From Chlorokybus atmophyticus (lineage: Eukaryota; Streptophyta; Chlorokybophyceae; Chlorokybales; Chlorokybaceae), in the NCBI GenBank assembly GCA_009103225.1, contig RHPI01002262.1:1126406-1190405 (forward strand): a DNA stretch of 64,000 bases, read 5' to 3'. Numbering within the stretch: the first letter of the stretch is position 1; each line of letters opens with the position of its first letter. A program made the translations under genes and the position numbers. The notes below the pieces were generated by a model. It had not been told where the DNA came from and did no database searches. It saw nothing but the letters and a program-made list of their open reading frames with translations. Of this stretch, positions 53,936 through 64,000 are shown piece by piece.

Positions 53936-53959
53936 AAGTGTAAAGGAAACCCCATTCTG
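53936..53959. other. 24-bp inverted copy of integrase sequence
   Basis: This plus-strand segment is the exact reverse complement of 24 bp at about 42672-42695 in the same integrase gene. Removing the nested element places the two about 265 bp apart. It replaces a few codons between DLAQ and FRVPGVPP of the integrase. Confidence 0.75.
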
Positions 53960-55140
53960 TGCCAAGTCCCGTGCACTCACAGTTGTGCAACACGGGGCAA
54001 AATGCACCATTTTGGTCAAGCGGTCGACAAAAACCACAATAGCAGTGTATTTGGCTGCTGTTTCAGGTCAGTAATCAAATCCATACTGACACTATCCCAC
54101 TTTTGCTCTGAGATTGCCAACGGCTTAAGCAATCCCGCTAGTTTTTGTCGTAGTGGCTTATTACGTTGACACATATTACATGTGCGAACGTACTAATCCA
54201 CATCAGTTGACATCGATGGCCACCAGTATAACTGTTGCGCAGCTTTGAGTGTTTTGTGTTTACCCAAATGCTCAGCATACGGCGGGTCCTGCACTGATTG
54301 CAAGCATTGCTGACGCAAGTCGCCCGAGTTGGGAATTGCCAACTGCTCCCCTTTATACCATAAATTGCTGACAGCAGTAAGCTGTTGCAAGTTGGTTTGA
54401 CTGCGAAACCAATCATCTGAGGCGTAACCAGTGGACACTTCCTTAAAGAAAGGGTCTTCAGGCTGTTGCGCATTACGCGTACTCCGAGAGCGCGAAAGTG
54501 CCAAGAGAGCAGGGCTATGACTTAGTGGATCCGCCACATTGGTGCGACCCGAGCGGTATTGCCAAGTGAAAGTGAAACGAGAAATGAACTCATTCCACCT
54601 AGCTTGCCGTCTCGACAGATTCTGTTGCGTATGGAAAAATGTGAGTGGGTTATGATCAGTGATTACTAAAAACTCAACTCCTTCCAAGTAGCAACGCCAT
54701 GTGCGCAACGCGTGCACAACAACAAGCAGTTCTTGCTCAGTGGTTGTGTAATTGCGCTCGGCCGGATTGAATATTCTGCTTTCATATGCACACGGCCTGT
54801 CAATCTGTAGAAGGACAGCCTCACACCCAATGGTGGAAGCATCACTGATCATCACAAAAGGCTTGGTATGGTCGGGGAAAGCTAACACAGGGGCTTATGT
54901 TAATGCATCTTTAATGCGTGTAAACGCAACCTCGTGTGTTTCCGTCCACACAAATTTTACATCCTTACGAGATAAAGATGTTAATGGTTTTGCCATGCTA
55001 GAGTATGCTCGCATGAACTTGCGAAAATAATTAGCTAGTCCCAAGAAAGCACGTAAATGATGTACATCCTTGGGTGGTGGCCAATCCTTTACCGCACACA
55101 CCTTTTGAGGATCTGGTTTCAATCCTTCTTTGCCAATCAC
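53942..55140 (-). pseudogene. Outer element: RNase H and integrase N-terminal half
   Basis: RT end and RNase H: KPFVMISDASTIGCEAVLLQ (catalytic Asp) and LVITDHNPLTFF. The integrase zinc region follows (EHLGKHKTLKAA, CNMCQRNK), then the first catalytic region KWDSVSMDLITDL and VVFVDRLTKMVHFAP, stopping at DLAQ where sequence is replaced by the inverted 24-bp copy and the nested element. Several stops are present. Confidence 0.87.
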
Positions 55141-56494
55141 ATGCCCTAAAAAGGGTAGTTCATCCTTTGCAAAGTTGCATTTGGACAGGTTGGCATAGAA
55201 TTTGTGTTCGCGTAACTTAGCTAGACCAATTCCACATGCCTGTGGTGGTCCTCCCGGGTTTTGCTGAACACAATAATGTCGTCTAGATAGACCAATACAA
55301 ACTTGTACAATCTATCAGCAAATACCGCGTTCATTGCTGTCTGAAATGTAGCCGGTGCATTTGTTTACCCAAATGGTAACACTTTATACTCCAAGTGTCC
55401 TAGTGGGGTGCGAAATGCAGTTTTGTATATCCGACGGGTGGATTTTGATTTGATGATAACCACTTGTCAGATCCAGTGTGCTAAACACTGTTGCACCTAA
55501 TAGCTTATCAAACAAATCATCAATCCGAGGCAAAGGATATCTGTTTTTCACAGTTACCTTGTTCAACGCACGGTAATCAACACACATGCGGAGCTTGCCA
55601 TTCTTTTTGGGCACAAACAAAATGGGTGCACAAAAAGGAGATATGCTTTTTGTCATCAAACCCTTGTCCAATAACCCTTTAAGCTGTGTTTCCATCTCCG
55701 CGTGTTCTAAGGGACTTAGCCTGTATATAGGCCGCCAAGGTGGCTTTGCCCCCTCCTCTAACGGAATGGTATGATGTATGTTTCGATCGGGAGGCAACTC
55801 TGGGAGTTCATCCTGAAATACATCTGCGTATTGTTCCGTAAGTGACTGCACCACAGGGTCACTGATAGCCTGTTCAGCAGGTGTTTCCACTTGTCGTAAG
55901 TGCAGTAAGTATACTTCCTCACGTTTACGCATGCAACGTATCAATTGCATAGCAGAGAGGAGCGGAACATTATCGCGAGCTATACATGCGAGTACAGATG
56001 CTGTTAAAGTCATCCTACGTTTCCCTTTACGAAGGGTGCACGTATTGGCTCGAGAGTCTAATTGTAAACCTGCTTCAGTGTGCCACTGTTCCAGTACAAA
56101 AACATCCACCCCGGGGATACCAATATCCACCACGATGAAGGCTGGTCGGGTTTTATGGCCATTGATAACAAAACGCCCTTTTACCTCTCCCATTGCATTG
56201 AGAGTGGAACCAGCAGCACGTACATATGACGTAACTGGTGAACGGAATGTTATTACGTTTCACCCAAGCATGTGCAATAAAGTTATGGTTTGCACAAGTA
56301 TCAATCAATGCTGTACATGGTGTACCCATAAGTTGACTCTCAAATCTCCATTTGAGTGGCATTGAGTGACCATCAAATGTAGCTAATGTTGGAGTGCCGT
56401 GATTGGTAGCAGACTTGATAAGAATCACTTGCAACGGTGAAGCTCCTGTATCTTTGCGTGAGAGTTGCATGATTACTTCTCCCCCTTTCAACAA
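55141..56494 (-). pseudogene. Outer element: protease and reverse transcriptase
   Basis: Protease-like ALIDTCANHNFI lies near 56290, with DTCA where a retropepsin has DTGA or DTSA. A frame change at about 56200 leads into a frame with [33 protein letters not shown] and, after another break, FVLVYLDDIIVFSK (near 55265-55305), the RT active site. The altered protease triad and breaks indicate a dead copy. Confidence 0.87.
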
Positions 56495-56504
56495 TCGCGA
56501 CCAC

Positions 56505-57803
56505 GGGCCATGATATCGAGATAACTACACATGCAGTGACAGCATGTTGTAATTGCAACTCGTGTAAGTGCTTAACAGCAGTTACTAATTCAGAGAATGG
56601 AACATTGATTAAAACACAACCGTTTGCATTTGTCAACACAGGTGGTGTGCTCATATCAGTCCATACATCTGATACATCATAAAGAGAGGAAACTTTATCA
56701 AGAAGTACAGAGTTTTTAAAGTCGTTCTGCTCGGCTAAGCTACCAACCACGGACAATTCCTATTTCTTGTCTCTCTGCTGCTTGGCCTTCTGTGCATTAT
56801 ATTTTGCATAGCACTTAGCCTCCCCATGACCTGTCTTCTTGCAGAAACTGCAAGTGATGATGGATTCGGCCGCGTTGTAGGGGCTAGCAGGATGAGATGT
56901 TTTCGCCTTTTTCACAAAAGCTTTGTTGTCAGTGGCCGGGCGCTTTGCAGCTGAAACCGGGGCTGCCTCTTTTGCCGTGGTTTGCATGTTTGCGTGAGAG
57001 TGCTTTACACTGTCCACAGCAGCAACCATCTGCATCAGCATTGGTAAATCCGTCGAGGCCCACTCTTGCAAACTCGCGGGGTTGACGGCCACATGGTGCA
57101 CGAGATCTGTGCCCAAGCCACGCCTGAACATATTCAGCTGATCAGCTGATCGGCTGATCGGGCCATGATATCGAGGGATAACTACACATGCAGTGACAGC
57201 ATGTTGTAATTGCAACTCGTGTAAGTGCTTAACAGCAGTTACTAATTCAGAGAATGGAACATTGATTAAAACACAACCGTTTGCATTTGTCAACACAGGT
57301 GGTGTGCTCATATCAGTCCATACATCTGATACATCACAAAGAGAGGAAACTTTATCAAGAAGTACAGAGTTTTTAAAGTCGTTCTGCTCGACTAAGCTAC
57401 CAACCACGGACAATTCCTATTTCTTGTCTCTCTGCTGCTTGGCCTTCTGTGCATTCTGTTTTGCATAGCACTTAGCCTCCCCATGACCTGTCTTCTTGCA
57501 GAAACTGCAAGTGATGATGGATTTGGCCGCGTTGTAGGGGCTAGCAGGATGAGATGTTTTCGCCTTTTTCACAAAAGGTTTGTTGTCAGTGGCCGGGCGC
57601 TTTGCAGCTGAAACCGGGGCTGCCTCTTTTGCCGTGGTTTGCATGTTTGCGTGAGAGCGCTTTACACTGTCCACAGCAGCAACCATCTGCATTAGCATTG
57701 GTAAATCTGTCGAGGCCCACTCTTGCAAACTCGCGGGGTTGACGGCCACATGCTGCACGAGATCTGTGTCCAAGCCACGCCTGAACATATGCAGCTGATC
57801 AGC
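56505..57803 (-). repeat. Tandem duplication of about 654 bp within the outer element
   Basis: 56505-57146 and 57159-57803 are about 97-98% identical direct repeats covering the gag C-terminus with its CCHC knuckle, the gag stop and the start of the next frame (MSVVGSL...). The junction is a run of TGATC/GCTGATC repeats. The duplication places a second truncated gag end downstream. Confidence 0.87.
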
Positions 57804-58592
57804 ATCACTGATAGGTAGTTTGCAAGCATTGATCTTGCTGAAAAACGATTGAAAATCCTGGATATACTGCTGAACCGGACGCCCGTTCTGACGCAGGTTG
57901 TGCAGCTGGTTGCGAGCAATTTGGGCAGGATCTGCGCCACCATAGCGCTGCTCTATGAAAAAGCACAACTGATTTACTTCCCGCCCGAGGTTTGTATCCC
58001 GTTGCTTACGGCGGTACCACTCTGCCAGAGCATCGTTTGGGATCAGCAACTCAGCTACACGCAATTTCCCCTCCTCAAAAATGTGAAGGGAGTTGACATA
58101 GTGTCGCAACTTTACAAGCCAGTCGAAGATGGCCGCTTGCTTGTTGGGAACAAACTCGGCAGGACGAGCAAGAGCTTGAACAGGTGGACCACCGTCAGCA
58201 CGTCGAAGACGCTCGATCATGTTAAGAATATGTTTGCCTTCACCCATCTGCCCCTCCCAATCTCGCTCCATAAAGGTGGTGAGCTTTGAAACTTTTTCTG
58301 CCAAAAGGAAGAGAAAGTTCACGAATGAGACAATTGCCTCACGAGGGTCCTGATCATAGGTGCTAAGAAAATGCTCCATCAAGTCCTGCTGTGTCATGCG
58401 AATAGAAAACTCAGGGAATATGGAAGGTGATCTATCATCCATTGAAGCTTCCGCAGCTTTGGCAGCTTGAGACTCATCAGGTGCATCATCTGGATTCGGA
58501 ATATCTTCCATGGATGGAAATTCCTCCTCACGGGAAGGTTGCTCTTTTTCCGAGCTCTCCCCTTTTGAGGTGGGCACCGAGTTTTCTTCCAT
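57417..58592 (-). CDS. Outer element: Gag with CCHC zinc knuckle
   Basis: Intact 391-aa frame from an ATG at 58592. It has an acidic Ser/Glu-rich N-terminus, a gag core (REAIVSFVNFLFLLAEKVSK, WYRRKQRDTNLGREVNQL, FIEQRYGGADPAQIARNQLH), a basic linker and one knuckle, CSFCKKTGHGEAKC (C-x2-C-x4-H-x4-C), with a Lys-rich tail. It is the best-preserved frame of the outer element. Part of its 3' end is duplicated downstream. Confidence 0.9.
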   Translation of the reverse strand: MEENSVPTSKGESSEKEQPSREEEFPSMEDIPNPDDAPDESQAAKAAEASMDDRSPSIFPEFSIRMTQQDLMEHFLSTYDQDPREAIVSFVNFLFLLAEKVSKLTTFMERDWEGQMGEGKHILNMIERLRRADGGPPVQALARPAEFVPNKQAAIFDWLVKLRHYVNSLHIFEEGKLRVAELLIPNDALAEWYRRKQRDTNLGREVNQLCFFIEQRYGGADPAQIARNQLHNLRQNGRPVQQYIQDFQSFFSKINACKLPISDADQLHMFRRGLDTDLVQHVAVNPASLQEWASTDLPMLMQMVAAVDSVKRSHANMQTTAKEAAPVSAAKRPATDNKPFVKKAKTSHPASPYNAAKSIITCSFCKKTGHGEAKCYAKQNAQKAKQQRDKK

Positions 58593-59491
58593 TTGTCTGC
58601 AAAACAGGCAGAATGGGATGGTGAGAACCTCACCAATGGACCAGGTTCAACGAGAGGATCAAAATGACCCCAAGTTGTAAAAGTCCCAAACAGAGTCCAA
58701 ACCAATCCCAAAATAGGAAAGGTTGGATCTGGAGTGTCACCAAACAGAACAAGTCTGAGTAGGACCAGAATGTCCTAACCCTGCGTTGTCCTCAACCAAG
58801 TCCCAATCTCCAGGCCGAAGCCAGAGGGGGAGGGTTTCAGACAAAGAGGGTTTGGGAACAGAATGTCCTAGAACCTCCCCACAACTGTTCTAACGAAGTC
58901 CCGATCTCCAGGCCGGAGCCAACGGGGGAGGGTTTGCGACCAGTTTGGTTTGGAACTTACGGATCCGGGTCAAGCGACCCGGCAAAGCCACTGGCAGGTC
59001 ACAGGTACGTCACAGGCATGCAACAGGCAAGCCACAGGCATGCAACATGCAAGCCGTACAGTGACTAATTATGACATGCACTGGCAAGCACAATGACAAG
59101 CAATCACTGCAAGCAATGATAGTGCACTAAGTGTGACAAACAGTGATGGCACACTAGCAAGCCGCAATCACCGCATGCAATGACAGGCAATCACTGCAAG
59201 CAATGATAGTGCACTGGCAAGTCACTGTGTGTAAAAGTACACACGTGCACCTGGCAAGCAGCTGACAAGCAGGCAAGCAGGCAAGTCACCGACGTGTGTG
59301 ATGGTACCTCACACGTGGAGAGGCCGCCTCTTTGATAGGTGGCTTCAACGTGGAGGTAGCGCAGGGAAGCGAACTTGAAGCTTGGGCTGCGTGGACAAAT
59401 AGGAGGCCGCCGCCGACGCCTTCTGATTGGCCGAAAGCAGGTCGCCGCCCCCTATAAGTACCCACGTCACCCCCCAGCTCTTGGATACCAA
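58593..59491 (-). other. Outer element: leader (5' UTR) with direct repeats and primer-binding site
   Basis: A non-coding leader of about 900 bp. Minus-strand TTGGTATCCAAGAGCTGG at 59474-59491, adjacent to the LTR, resembles the TGGTATC-AGAGC primer site matching initiator tRNA-Met. 59000-59290 is built of GGCAAGCA/CAATGATAGTGCACT direct repeats. 58770-58960 repeats a CCCAATCTCCAGGCCG-like block. Confidence 0.7.
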
Positions 59492-60067
59492 TGTAACAGA
59501 TGCCGGCGTCGCCGCCGACAACCGTTCAATCCTCTACCCCAACACCCACACCGCCGAAGACAAGCCGTATCACACCGCCGGCAGCATGGCGCTGCAAGGG
59601 GTAGAAAACTGATTGAGGTCCCATCAGTTGATGGGCCTTTTATATCAAGAGTATATCACTATGATATATCTCAATATCGAACTCACAAGTAGATATCCTC
59701 CCTATAGATAGGGTTGCCGTTAGAGATCTCGCGTGAGCCAATCAGAGCTCAAATATCAAACGATAAGGTCCTCAACAATAAGGTACCTAACGATAGGGTA
59801 CCTAGCGACGAGGTACCTAACTTGATATCTGACTATAGTGATCGCATATATGATATGCGACACTAAATAGGCTTGATAGGCGGTTCTACACCCATTGGGA
59901 CTTATCCAAGCTATAATAGAATATCCAAGCTATAATAGAATATTATAAGCTTTGATAAGCGAGGAACCGTAGAAAAGAGGTATAAATAAGTATTTAAATA
60001 TACTTATTCATACAAAATGTGTCATTTAGGTAGCAATAATACCCCTATTATTATTGCTCCCGTTACA
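59492..60067 (-). repeat. 5' LTR of the outer chromovirus
   Basis: 576 bp, ends TGTAACAG...CCCGTTACA. It contains TATAAATAAGTATTTAAATA near its right side (about 59980-60005) and repeated GGTACCTA/GATATC words. It carries a 20-bp tandem duplication (CCAAGCTATAATAGAATAT unit) absent from the left LTR. Confidence 0.93.
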
Positions 60068-61278
60068 CATGGCTGCAAGACAACTTACTTGGTTGCTCGT
60101 TCGGTCAACGGGTCATCGCAAGTAATGACAGGACGTCGCTTTGCTTGTAGCTTGGCATTTGGTAGTGTGCGCGGCTTGCGCATGCATGTGTATGCAAATG
60201 TGTTCACTTCTGTAGGCCTGTGCTTGGTTGAGCATGCGCTTGTATGCTTATGTGCCTTTATGTGTGAAACATACATACGTGCGTGCCTGCTCGAGTGTGC
60301 CACACACACGCACGCTTCTTCAGCTCTTGTATGAGTACGCATGCATGCATGCAATTGTGCTTTGACCTGTGTATGTGGCTGGCTGTAAACCGACAGTTCT
60401 CGACTGTTAGCTAACCCTCGGAAGATTACCTGACAATCAAGGACTGTTGGTTGGTCTCATTGAACATCCATAGCTTGTTTAAAGTGCGGCTGTACCTGCT
60501 GCAACGATGTTATTATTTAGTGCTGCGTATGTTGCCGCGGCCCTTAGTGTTGACCTTGCTGGTGTGCAACAATATCAGATGCAGTCATAAGCACAAATGC
60601 TAAGTTAACAACATACTCCATGATAACGATAACCATAACAATGATAATTGAATATAAATTATCATTAATAATATCGGCAACAGCATCGGGTAAATGAGTT
60701 TAAAAAACAAAACCACAGCCAAGGATACAGGTGACAATCAGAAAAACAATGCAACAACGGTGGCAGCTGTTGCCGTATGTGCGTTGGTGCGTTTCGCAGC
60801 AGCTGCTGCAATCGCACTTCTGCAGTAGCACTGCTGCATGTGCGTGTGCTTGCACAAACAACGACTGCTGTTTGCCATAGCGAAGAGAAGATGACGAAAC
60901 TTGACTACTAAGATAAGCTAACCATAGATCCCACGCCGCCGTCTCCACCGCCTCCGCCTCCGCCTCCGCCTCCACCGCCATGAGCAACGACAGTCCTGCG
61001 TTGCTTAGGAGCTGCCAGCTGCCAAGCTCGTACAGGGCTCAGAGAGGTGACAAGTCTTTGCGGTAAATTGTGCTGACGTGTACGGCCTACTTGTACTCAT
61101 CTGCTGAGTCAGTGAGTATATGTACAAAGCCTAATACCATGCGGTACCTTCTCCGCGGTGCAACGCACCGTGCATATTCCAGACACGACTCGTCAGTCGC
61201 TGTAGGGCTTCCCAATATAATATTGACAGCCGGACCCTGATCCGTACGCGTAGAAGCTACAGTGTAGAAACAAAGACG
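60068..61278. other. Intergenic with a possible first exon on the minus strand
   Basis: A minus-strand ATG near 60979 opens a GGCGGA-repeat-encoded Glu/Ala/Val run (MAVEAEAEAEAVETAAWDLWLAYL). It could be the first exon of a gene reading leftward, but no downstream exons were recognised. 60180-60350 is a TG/CA tract. Otherwise nothing. Confidence 0.3.
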
Positions 61279-61280
61279 TA

Positions 61281-61749
61281 CAGTCTACCCCCGCTAAAAG
61301 ACTTCGCTCCAAGAGAATAACTTTGCTTATAGAATAAAATGTAAAATTACAAATGGTTTTACAGGCAAATGTTGGTGCATAAGAGAATATCACTAACCGC
61401 GAAGAGCATATTGGTTTTTCATAAAATTCTTGCAAGTTTGAGTGTGCATATTCCCAACATCGAGGGAGGAGACGTGACGGATGTGGCATAATGCGTGATG
61501 AGCGTGACAATCAGGGCATGATGGGCAAGGTGTGACGCGCAACCAGCGTGATGGGCGTAATGGCGCAACGGGCGTACCATGATGCGTGTGACGTAATAAG
61601 CGTGACGGGCGTGATGAAACCGCATTTATAGCATATTTATATTCTTGACATCCAAGAGCATGTTATTCTCTTAAACGCCAAAAGCATATCCTCGCCAATA
61701 GCATACGATTGATGGGGACAAACAGTATGCTCTTAGCAAGGGTAGACTG
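61281..61749. mobile_element. MITE-like element 1 (TA target duplication, CAGTCTACCC ends)
   Basis: A 469-bp non-coding element flanked by TA (61279-61280 and 61750-61751). Terminal inverted repeats of about 19 bp: CAGTCTACCCCCGCTAAAAG at the left and the complement of CAGTCTACCCTTGCTAAGAG at the right. TA duplication and CAGT ends fit the Tc1/mariner (pogo-type) superfamily. The interior is related, in inverse orientation, to element 2. Confidence 0.8.
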
Positions 61750-61765
61750 TAGTTAATTTGGCCGC

Positions 61766-62045
61766 GGACCGTGTATGGTTCCGACTCGCGCGGTACATGG
61801 CATAAACACAAGCCTGGTTCGGCCGAGGACCATGTGTCGTGCAAGACTGCGCACCAGGTACAGTTTACCTCGATAGATGCATGTTCGATAACTGCATATC
61901 CGCGATAAGTGCATGGTTTTGCCCAACATCAGTGCATCTGTTGGTAGTATAAGGCAGTGTAAGTGTATATCCGCGATAAGTGCATAGAAAGAGGTGTTCC
62001 CGATGGTATGCACTTATCGAGGACCGGAAGGACCATGGATGGTCC
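61766..62045. repeat. GGACCA dyads between the two MITE-like elements (cluster 3)
   Basis: Dyads or close variants at about 61766-61782 (GGACCG-TGTA-TGGTTCC), 61827 (GGACCATGTGTCGTGC, degenerate) and 62030-62045 (GGACCATGGATGGTCC). Between them, TATCCGCGATAAGTGCAT occurs twice (about 61899 and 61967) with CGATAGATGCAT and ATGCACTTATCGAGG partners, suggesting another small inverted-repeat unit. Confidence 0.6.
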
Positions 62046-62093
62046 GTCCCTCGCGGGCCAGGCACTCGTGGTCCGCGGGTCACGGACCATGTA

Positions 62094-62643
62094 CAGTCTA
62101 CCCCCTTTAAGAGCATACTCTTTATTCTCCGCTATCTTATGCTCTTGGCGGGGTACTTCTCTTGATGTCAAAGAGCATAGTATGCTCTTGGACATCAAGA
62201 GCATAAATATTCTCTAAGCGCGGTTTCATCACGTCCATCACGCCCATTGCGCCATCACGCTCGTCACACTAATTGTGCGTCACACTTTGCCTATCTATGG
62301 GTGTCAGGAGCATAAATATGTCCTAAGCACAATTTCATCACATTCATCACGCCCATTGCGCCATCACGCTCGTCACGTTAATTATGCATCACACTTTGCC
62401 TATCATGCCCTATTCATCACGCACGTCACGCGTTATGCCACACCCGTCATACGCTGCTCCCCCGACCTTACAACATTTCTCACAAGACTCTGCAAGAACA
62501 ACATGAAATATAAATATGTTTTCGCGGTTAAGCAAATTCTCTTCGGCATCAATATTTGCCTGCGTTCCATTTGGTAATCTCATTTTCTATGCTGTTAGCG
62601 GGGTTATCCTCTTGGAGCGAAGTCTCTTAGCCAGGGTAGACTG
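62094..62643. mobile_element. MITE-like element 2 (TA target duplication, CAGTCTACCC ends)
   Basis: A 550-bp non-coding element flanked by TA (62092-62093 and 62644-62645), with the same terminal words as element 1 and an inverse-oriented, related interior (CATCACGCCCATTGCGCC-type block, CTTGGAGCGAAGTCT near one end). It contains a tandem duplication of about 110 bp (units starting near 62201 and 62310) and a 39-bp palindrome. Confidence 0.8.
62161..62199. repeat. 39-bp palindrome inside MITE-like element 2
   Basis: 62161-62179 (begins CTTGATGTC) and 62181-62199 are complementary at 18 of 19 positions around a single central base. AAGAGCATA/TATGCTCTT words recur across both MITE-like elements. 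Confidence 0.8.
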
Positions 62644-62665
62644 TATGGCCCGCGGGTCCGTGGAA

Positions 62666-62681
62666 GGACCATGCATGGTCC
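62666..62681. repeat. Perfect GGACCA dyad right of MITE-like element 2
   Basis: GGACCATGCATGGTCC, a perfect 16-bp palindrome, lies 22 bp beyond the element's TA. GCGGGTC/GACCCGC-type words flank both sides of the element, suggesting the element interrupted a pre-existing dyad region. Confidence 0.75.
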
Positions 62682-64000
62682 TTGAACGTCAAGCCATGTG
62701 ATTGCGTCAGCGAGTGGTTGGAACACTGCAGCGGACGCAGTCGTAATGATGCTCTAGCGTACGAAGATTGCCGTGGAGGCGATGCCCGGTTGGGGTTGCT
62801 TGCACGCGGCAGCACAGATCACAGAGGAACTGGCATTGGGTGGGATGGTGTGAGCACATGGCAGTAGCGAGTGATGCGTATTGTGGTGCTGTGTTCACGC
62901 TTGTGTATTCTTAGGCATGGCAGCAAATGACACTGTTAACACTTGATTGTCGAATGCGCGAGCGCTGCGCAGAGTGTTGACCTATATGCATGACTGCTAT
63001 AAGTGCGATTTGCATGCACATGCAAGACAAGCATAGTCGCAGTGGTAGATTGTGTTAAAGGTGAGGGCTGGGTCCGAGGATGTAGGTTTGCTCAGGGGTG
63101 GTGGTGCGGTGCTGCTCGGAAGGTAGTTTGTCACGGTGTTGACATTTGTTAAGGTTTTCGACTGCTGTAACTTGCTACTCTGCCTGCCCATGCATGCCTA
63201 CGTTGTGCACTCAGGTTGGTTGGTTGGTTGGTTGGTTGGTGTTTGCTATCGCTGCTGCTGCCCAATTAACGGCATTGCATATAGGTCAATTAGCGCATAG
63301 TAGTAGCCCCGGTTGTATTGTAAGTGTATGGCCTTGCTTGCTAGCTTGTGTGTGCCTGTGACTGTTGGCTGCTGTGAGCACAGACTGCATGCTTGCTTGC
63401 ATTCTGGCAAATATGATTCATACCCTATGCATTTACATAGGTGCAGCCCCGTTAATGCTAACAGATTGCCTAGCTGTTGCTTAAGACGTGTGTGGGGCAG
63501 CTAATGCGCTTTGTCATGCACATTGCGGGTTGATTGCATAGTGTGAGCTGTGGTGTAGGCATGGTCGCTCAGTACGTACCATGACTTCTGTGTGTTGCTG
63601 TTTGAGGTATATATAGTTTAAGTGCTCGAGTAAGCTGTTTGCCCTCCTTTTGGCCCCTCTGTTCGGCCATAGATGGGTGACGAGTAGCATCCACATTAGG
63701 GTTGAGCAGCGAGGCATAACAGAAGGTTGCAAAGCAGAGCATGATGCAATAGCTTTGATGTAATTTGTCCTGCACCGCACTAGTTATTGAACATATATAG
63801 AGGCATACAATAACCAACCCGCGTCTCAACCAACAACAAAGCACCACAGTGTGCAGGTTGCCTTGCGCAAATGGTGGCTACAGCCAAGATCCTTCCTGCA
63901 CTACGGATCATAACGTTAGCGTGTATAGAAATTGCGCGCAGCAAATGCCCATTTCAATCATACCACACACGCCATACATTGTACCAACACACTTACCTCG
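62682..64000. other. Intergenic to window end
   Basis: No gene supported. Contains a (TTGG)n microsatellite at 63214-63240 and repeat R2 copy 2. A minus-strand frame at 63514-63780 has no family match. Confidence 0.35.
63225..63432. repeat. Dispersed repeat R2, copy 2
   Basis: Partner of 39135-39365 in the same orientation, with shared ordered landmarks and a shared ending near GACTGCATG...ATACCCTATGCAT. Confidence 0.55.

Larger units (their letters stand above)
41366..60067 (-). mobile_element. Outer Ty3/gypsy chromovirus, decayed, interrupted by a nested element
   Basis: An LTR retrotransposon on the minus strand. LTRs are at 41366-41915 and 59492-60067. The intact right LTR has TGTAAC...GTTACA ends. 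The primer-binding site follows the 5' LTR and a polypurine tract precedes the 3' LTR. Order on the minus strand: leader, gag with CCHC knuckle, protease, RT, RNase H, integrase, chromodomain. The integrase is split by the nested element at 42956-53934; without it this element is about 7.7 kb. Stops and frameshifts make it non-autonomous. Chromodomain-bearing gypsy elements usually target heterochromatin by binding histone marks; that role is inferred. Confidence 0.92.

Noticed and set aside
1-64000. tRNA or rRNA genes
   Set aside because: Scanned by eye for tRNA B-box-like GGTTCRA sequences and arms; a few partial matches (for example near 3169) had no cloverleaf. None supported; a covariance-model search would be decisive.

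Overview
The window is nuclear DNA of a eukaryote, most likely a green alga (Viridiplantae). Genes are split by many short GT-AG (a few GC-AG) introns. The proteins include a plant-type ATRX N-terminal region with an ADD domain, a plant-like RPN5, EMC6, a DUF1279 protein with a probable plastid presequence and a membrane hybrid histidine kinase. Repeats are abundant. The species was not identified, and all exon models were read by eye from splice signals and reading-frame continuity.

Layout. 1-7350 is gene-poor repeat sequence. 7351-13017 (+) is a roughly 20-exon hybrid histidine kinase with two membrane spans and a double-Cache-like sensor. 14264-14722 (-) EMC6 and 14907-16142 (+) the DUF1279 protein share a 184-bp divergent promoter. 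16541-18617 (-) is a six-exon adenine/adenosine deaminase. 19949-21555 (-) is an unrecognised gene. 22613-25836 (+) encodes a 623-aa ATRX-like protein that stops after the ADD domain, with no SNF2 motor in view. 27318-29333 (-) is an ABHD17-like alpha/beta hydrolase, divergent from 29984-33777 (+), the proteasome lid subunit RPN5. 33.8-41.3 kb holds a weak gene candidate, a reverse-transcriptase remnant, foldbacks, an array of spaced palindromes and an assembly gap.

41366-60067 is a nest of two Ty3/gypsy LTR retrotransposons, both on the minus strand. The outer one is a decayed chromovirus with a chromodomain, a CCHC gag and a tRNA-type primer site. Its integrase is split by the inner element at 42956-53934. 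The inner element is the most unusual object here. One polyprotein frame runs gag (two CCHC knuckles), retropepsin, a C5 DNA methyltransferase domain most like the DNMT3/DRM group, reverse transcriptase, RNase H, integrase, then a C-terminal PHD finger. It thus carries a potential DNA-methylation writer and a potential chromatin reader. Its gag-pro part has five in-frame stops and one frameshift, and its LTR sequence is arranged as a circular permutation.

60-64 kb holds two MITE-like elements with TA target duplications and CAGTCTACCC termini, placed among GGACCA-N4-TGGTCC dyads, a motif that recurs in three separate clusters. Many intergenic regions and introns consist of alternating purine-pyrimidine (TG/CA/CG) tracts.
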